DNA of 64,000 nucleotides from Styela clava (taxonomy: Eukaryota; Chordata; Ascidiacea; Stolidobranchia; Styelidae), in assembly GCF_964204865.1 (NCBI RefSeq), contig NC_135262.1, positions 7,998,001-8,062,000 of the forward strand, given 5' to 3'. The notes under the pieces are model-generated. The model was not told the origin of the DNA. It was given only the letters and a program-made list of their open reading frames with translations, and made no database searches. The position numbers were made by a program, and so were the translations under genes. This document shows positions 62,666 to 64,000 of this stretch, one piece after another. Position 1 is the first letter of the stretch; every line of letters begins with the position of its first letter.

Positions 62666-62819
62666 ATGTTATTTCGAATTGTACCTGCATTTTTGGTTGC
62701 CCTTTTCGTGTTCGCACGGGGAGATGAAGAAGTGAAGACTGAAGATGATGTTTTAATTCTGACAGACTCAAATTTTGATGGCGTTATTGAAAAAAACAGT
62801 ATGGTTCTTGTTGAATTCT
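62666..62819 (+). CDS. Protein disulfide isomerase, PDIA4/ERp72-like, first coding exon only
   Basis: 51 codons plus one base, ending at donor TCT|GTAAGTATC in phase 1. MLFRIVPAFLVALFVFARG is a signal peptide. Acidic DEEVKTED follows, then the start of a thioredoxin fold: DDVLILTDSNFDGVIEKN and MVLVEF. The next exon should supply the rest of the EFYAPWCGHC active site; it is not in the window. The VLILTDSNFD and VLVEF combination is closest to PDIA4 among PDI family members, but other PDIs cannot be excluded from one exon. It acts in the ER lumen, in oxidative folding. Confidence 0.85.
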
Positions 62820-64000
62820 GTAAGTATCTTTATGCATTTTACCGTATTTTACTTAAATTAGATATAACGCATTTGCATATGTACTGTATGTAAGTTACTT
62901 CAGTACTGCAGTACTTACAGCTGTGCAGATCTCTGAATCTGCAGATGCACCTTCTGACTGTCTGACCTTCCTGAAATTTGTGAAAAGTCCATTCTTAAAT
63001 TCTGCAGTTCAAGTAATTCAAACTCGCTTCTGCATTGAAACTAAGCTAGTTGTTGATGAAGTCTGGAAGTGCTGACAGAGTGGAGATCATGATTGTATTG
63101 CACTAGTTTTATTGTCCCATGCTGTAATGCATTAATGGCCGGAAGGTTGAAGCATTGCAGCAGACTTTATTATCAGCATCACATCTGCACATGCCTGGCA
63201 TGCCGTTAAGTATAGCGGCAGCGCCATACACAGTTCTCCGCTTGCAGGAATAGACCCCAAATTAAAAGACATCAATTACCGGTACCAGTTCTTGCAAACT
63301 GCTCCGTTTCAGTGCGGTAGGGTACTCTCGATTCCAAAATTAGCTCCCACATTGAACGGCATTATAACATTGAGTGCACACAACTCTATTACAGTATTAT
63401 GAGTCTGTTTGAGTTACCATATCTGCACAAATCAGCAAACAGCACTTCACAGCTAAACTTAAGGGAAACCCAATCTGAAAACGCCACAGATTCTTCGAAT
63501 TCGATATCCTGAAAAAAATATTTTATAGCAGCATCTGAGATTTTTTTGCAAAAAACACAATTTTGACGATGTGATGCCTGACGCATGTCAGTAGTTATTT
63601 AAATTGTTATCAGAGACGAGCATGGCACGATCTGGCGCATTCTGCATTCAGAGACAAATAGTTTCATTGAATCGGATGTCGGGACATTTTAGAATCAGAA
63701 CTGTATCCTATTGCAAAGGGTCACTGAATAGCCTATTGTCCCATGTCCACTTAATCATCATCAACTGTGCAATCGTCAACACAAATGCTAAAGTGATGTT
63801 GTTGTTTCTTGCTCCATATTTTGCCTAAAGTTGTTTTTATCACTGTTTAATAATATTAGCTACCTATGCTCTGAACATGCTGTTCGCCAAACCATGGGTT
63901 TAATTCATAAAATCTGACATTTTAGTGTTATTATGTTTTGGGGTCACGCTGTAGAACAAAAAAATGAGACATAATCATTTTTGGCTTTACAACGACTATC
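62820..64000 (+). other. First intron of the PDI gene, running off the window
   Basis: No APWCGHC-encoding exon was found to the end of the window on the plus strand. The sequence is unremarkable, with no clear element boundaries. Confidence 0.6.

Overview
This is eukaryotic, AT-rich metazoan DNA (I estimate about one third GC). The genes have spliceosomal introns and animal-specific families. A Dbx homeobox gene, a cilia-related DNAAF10 gene and strong resemblance to vertebrate proteins point to an invertebrate deuterostome. The best single clue is a VMA21-SNX25 pair on the minus strand: two intronless genes separated by only 9 bases, as in the operons of animals with spliced-leader trans-splicing. 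I therefore infer a tunicate, probably an ascidian. This is an inference, not a proof.

Layout. 1-9073: gene-poor, with a 176-base foldback and a SINE fragment. 9107-18387 (+): Dbx, four coding exons. 20520-21455 (+): decayed C2H2 zinc-finger pseudogene. 21918-22345: SINE with a nested MITE. 22669-24839 (-): unrecognised four-exon gene with a GC-AG intron. 27186-38040 (-): SLC9A8/NHE8 Na+/H+ exchanger in 15 coding exons, with phases that close exactly and one U12-type AT-AC intron. 40093-43482 (-): VMA21-SNX25 operon, with a CLEAR-like E-box and a YY1-like site upstream and an 18-unit E-box minisatellite beyond. 44894-45905: MITE, SINE and LINE remnants. 46370-47802 (+): DNAAF10/WDR92 in two exons. 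49782-53183: a complete but inactivated hAT transposon with 8-bp target duplication, carrying a nested SINE. 54521-57690 (-): a p24/TMED cargo receptor in six exons. 58606-60145: two hAT-like MITEs back to back. 62666-64000 (+): first exon of a PDIA4/ERp72-like protein disulfide isomerase, with stress-response-like promoter sites.

Several genes serve the secretory and endolysosomal system: NHE8, VMA21, SNX25, a p24 protein and PDI. Only VMA21 and SNX25 show physical coupling. The rest looks like ordinary neighbourhood. Intergenic and intronic DNA is dominated by short hAT-family MITEs and tRNA-derived SINEs, many with recognisable target-site duplications. I found no CRISPR array, no bacterial-type system and no convincing functional tRNA or rRNA gene. 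All exon joins were read by eye from splice signals, reading phase and protein similarity.
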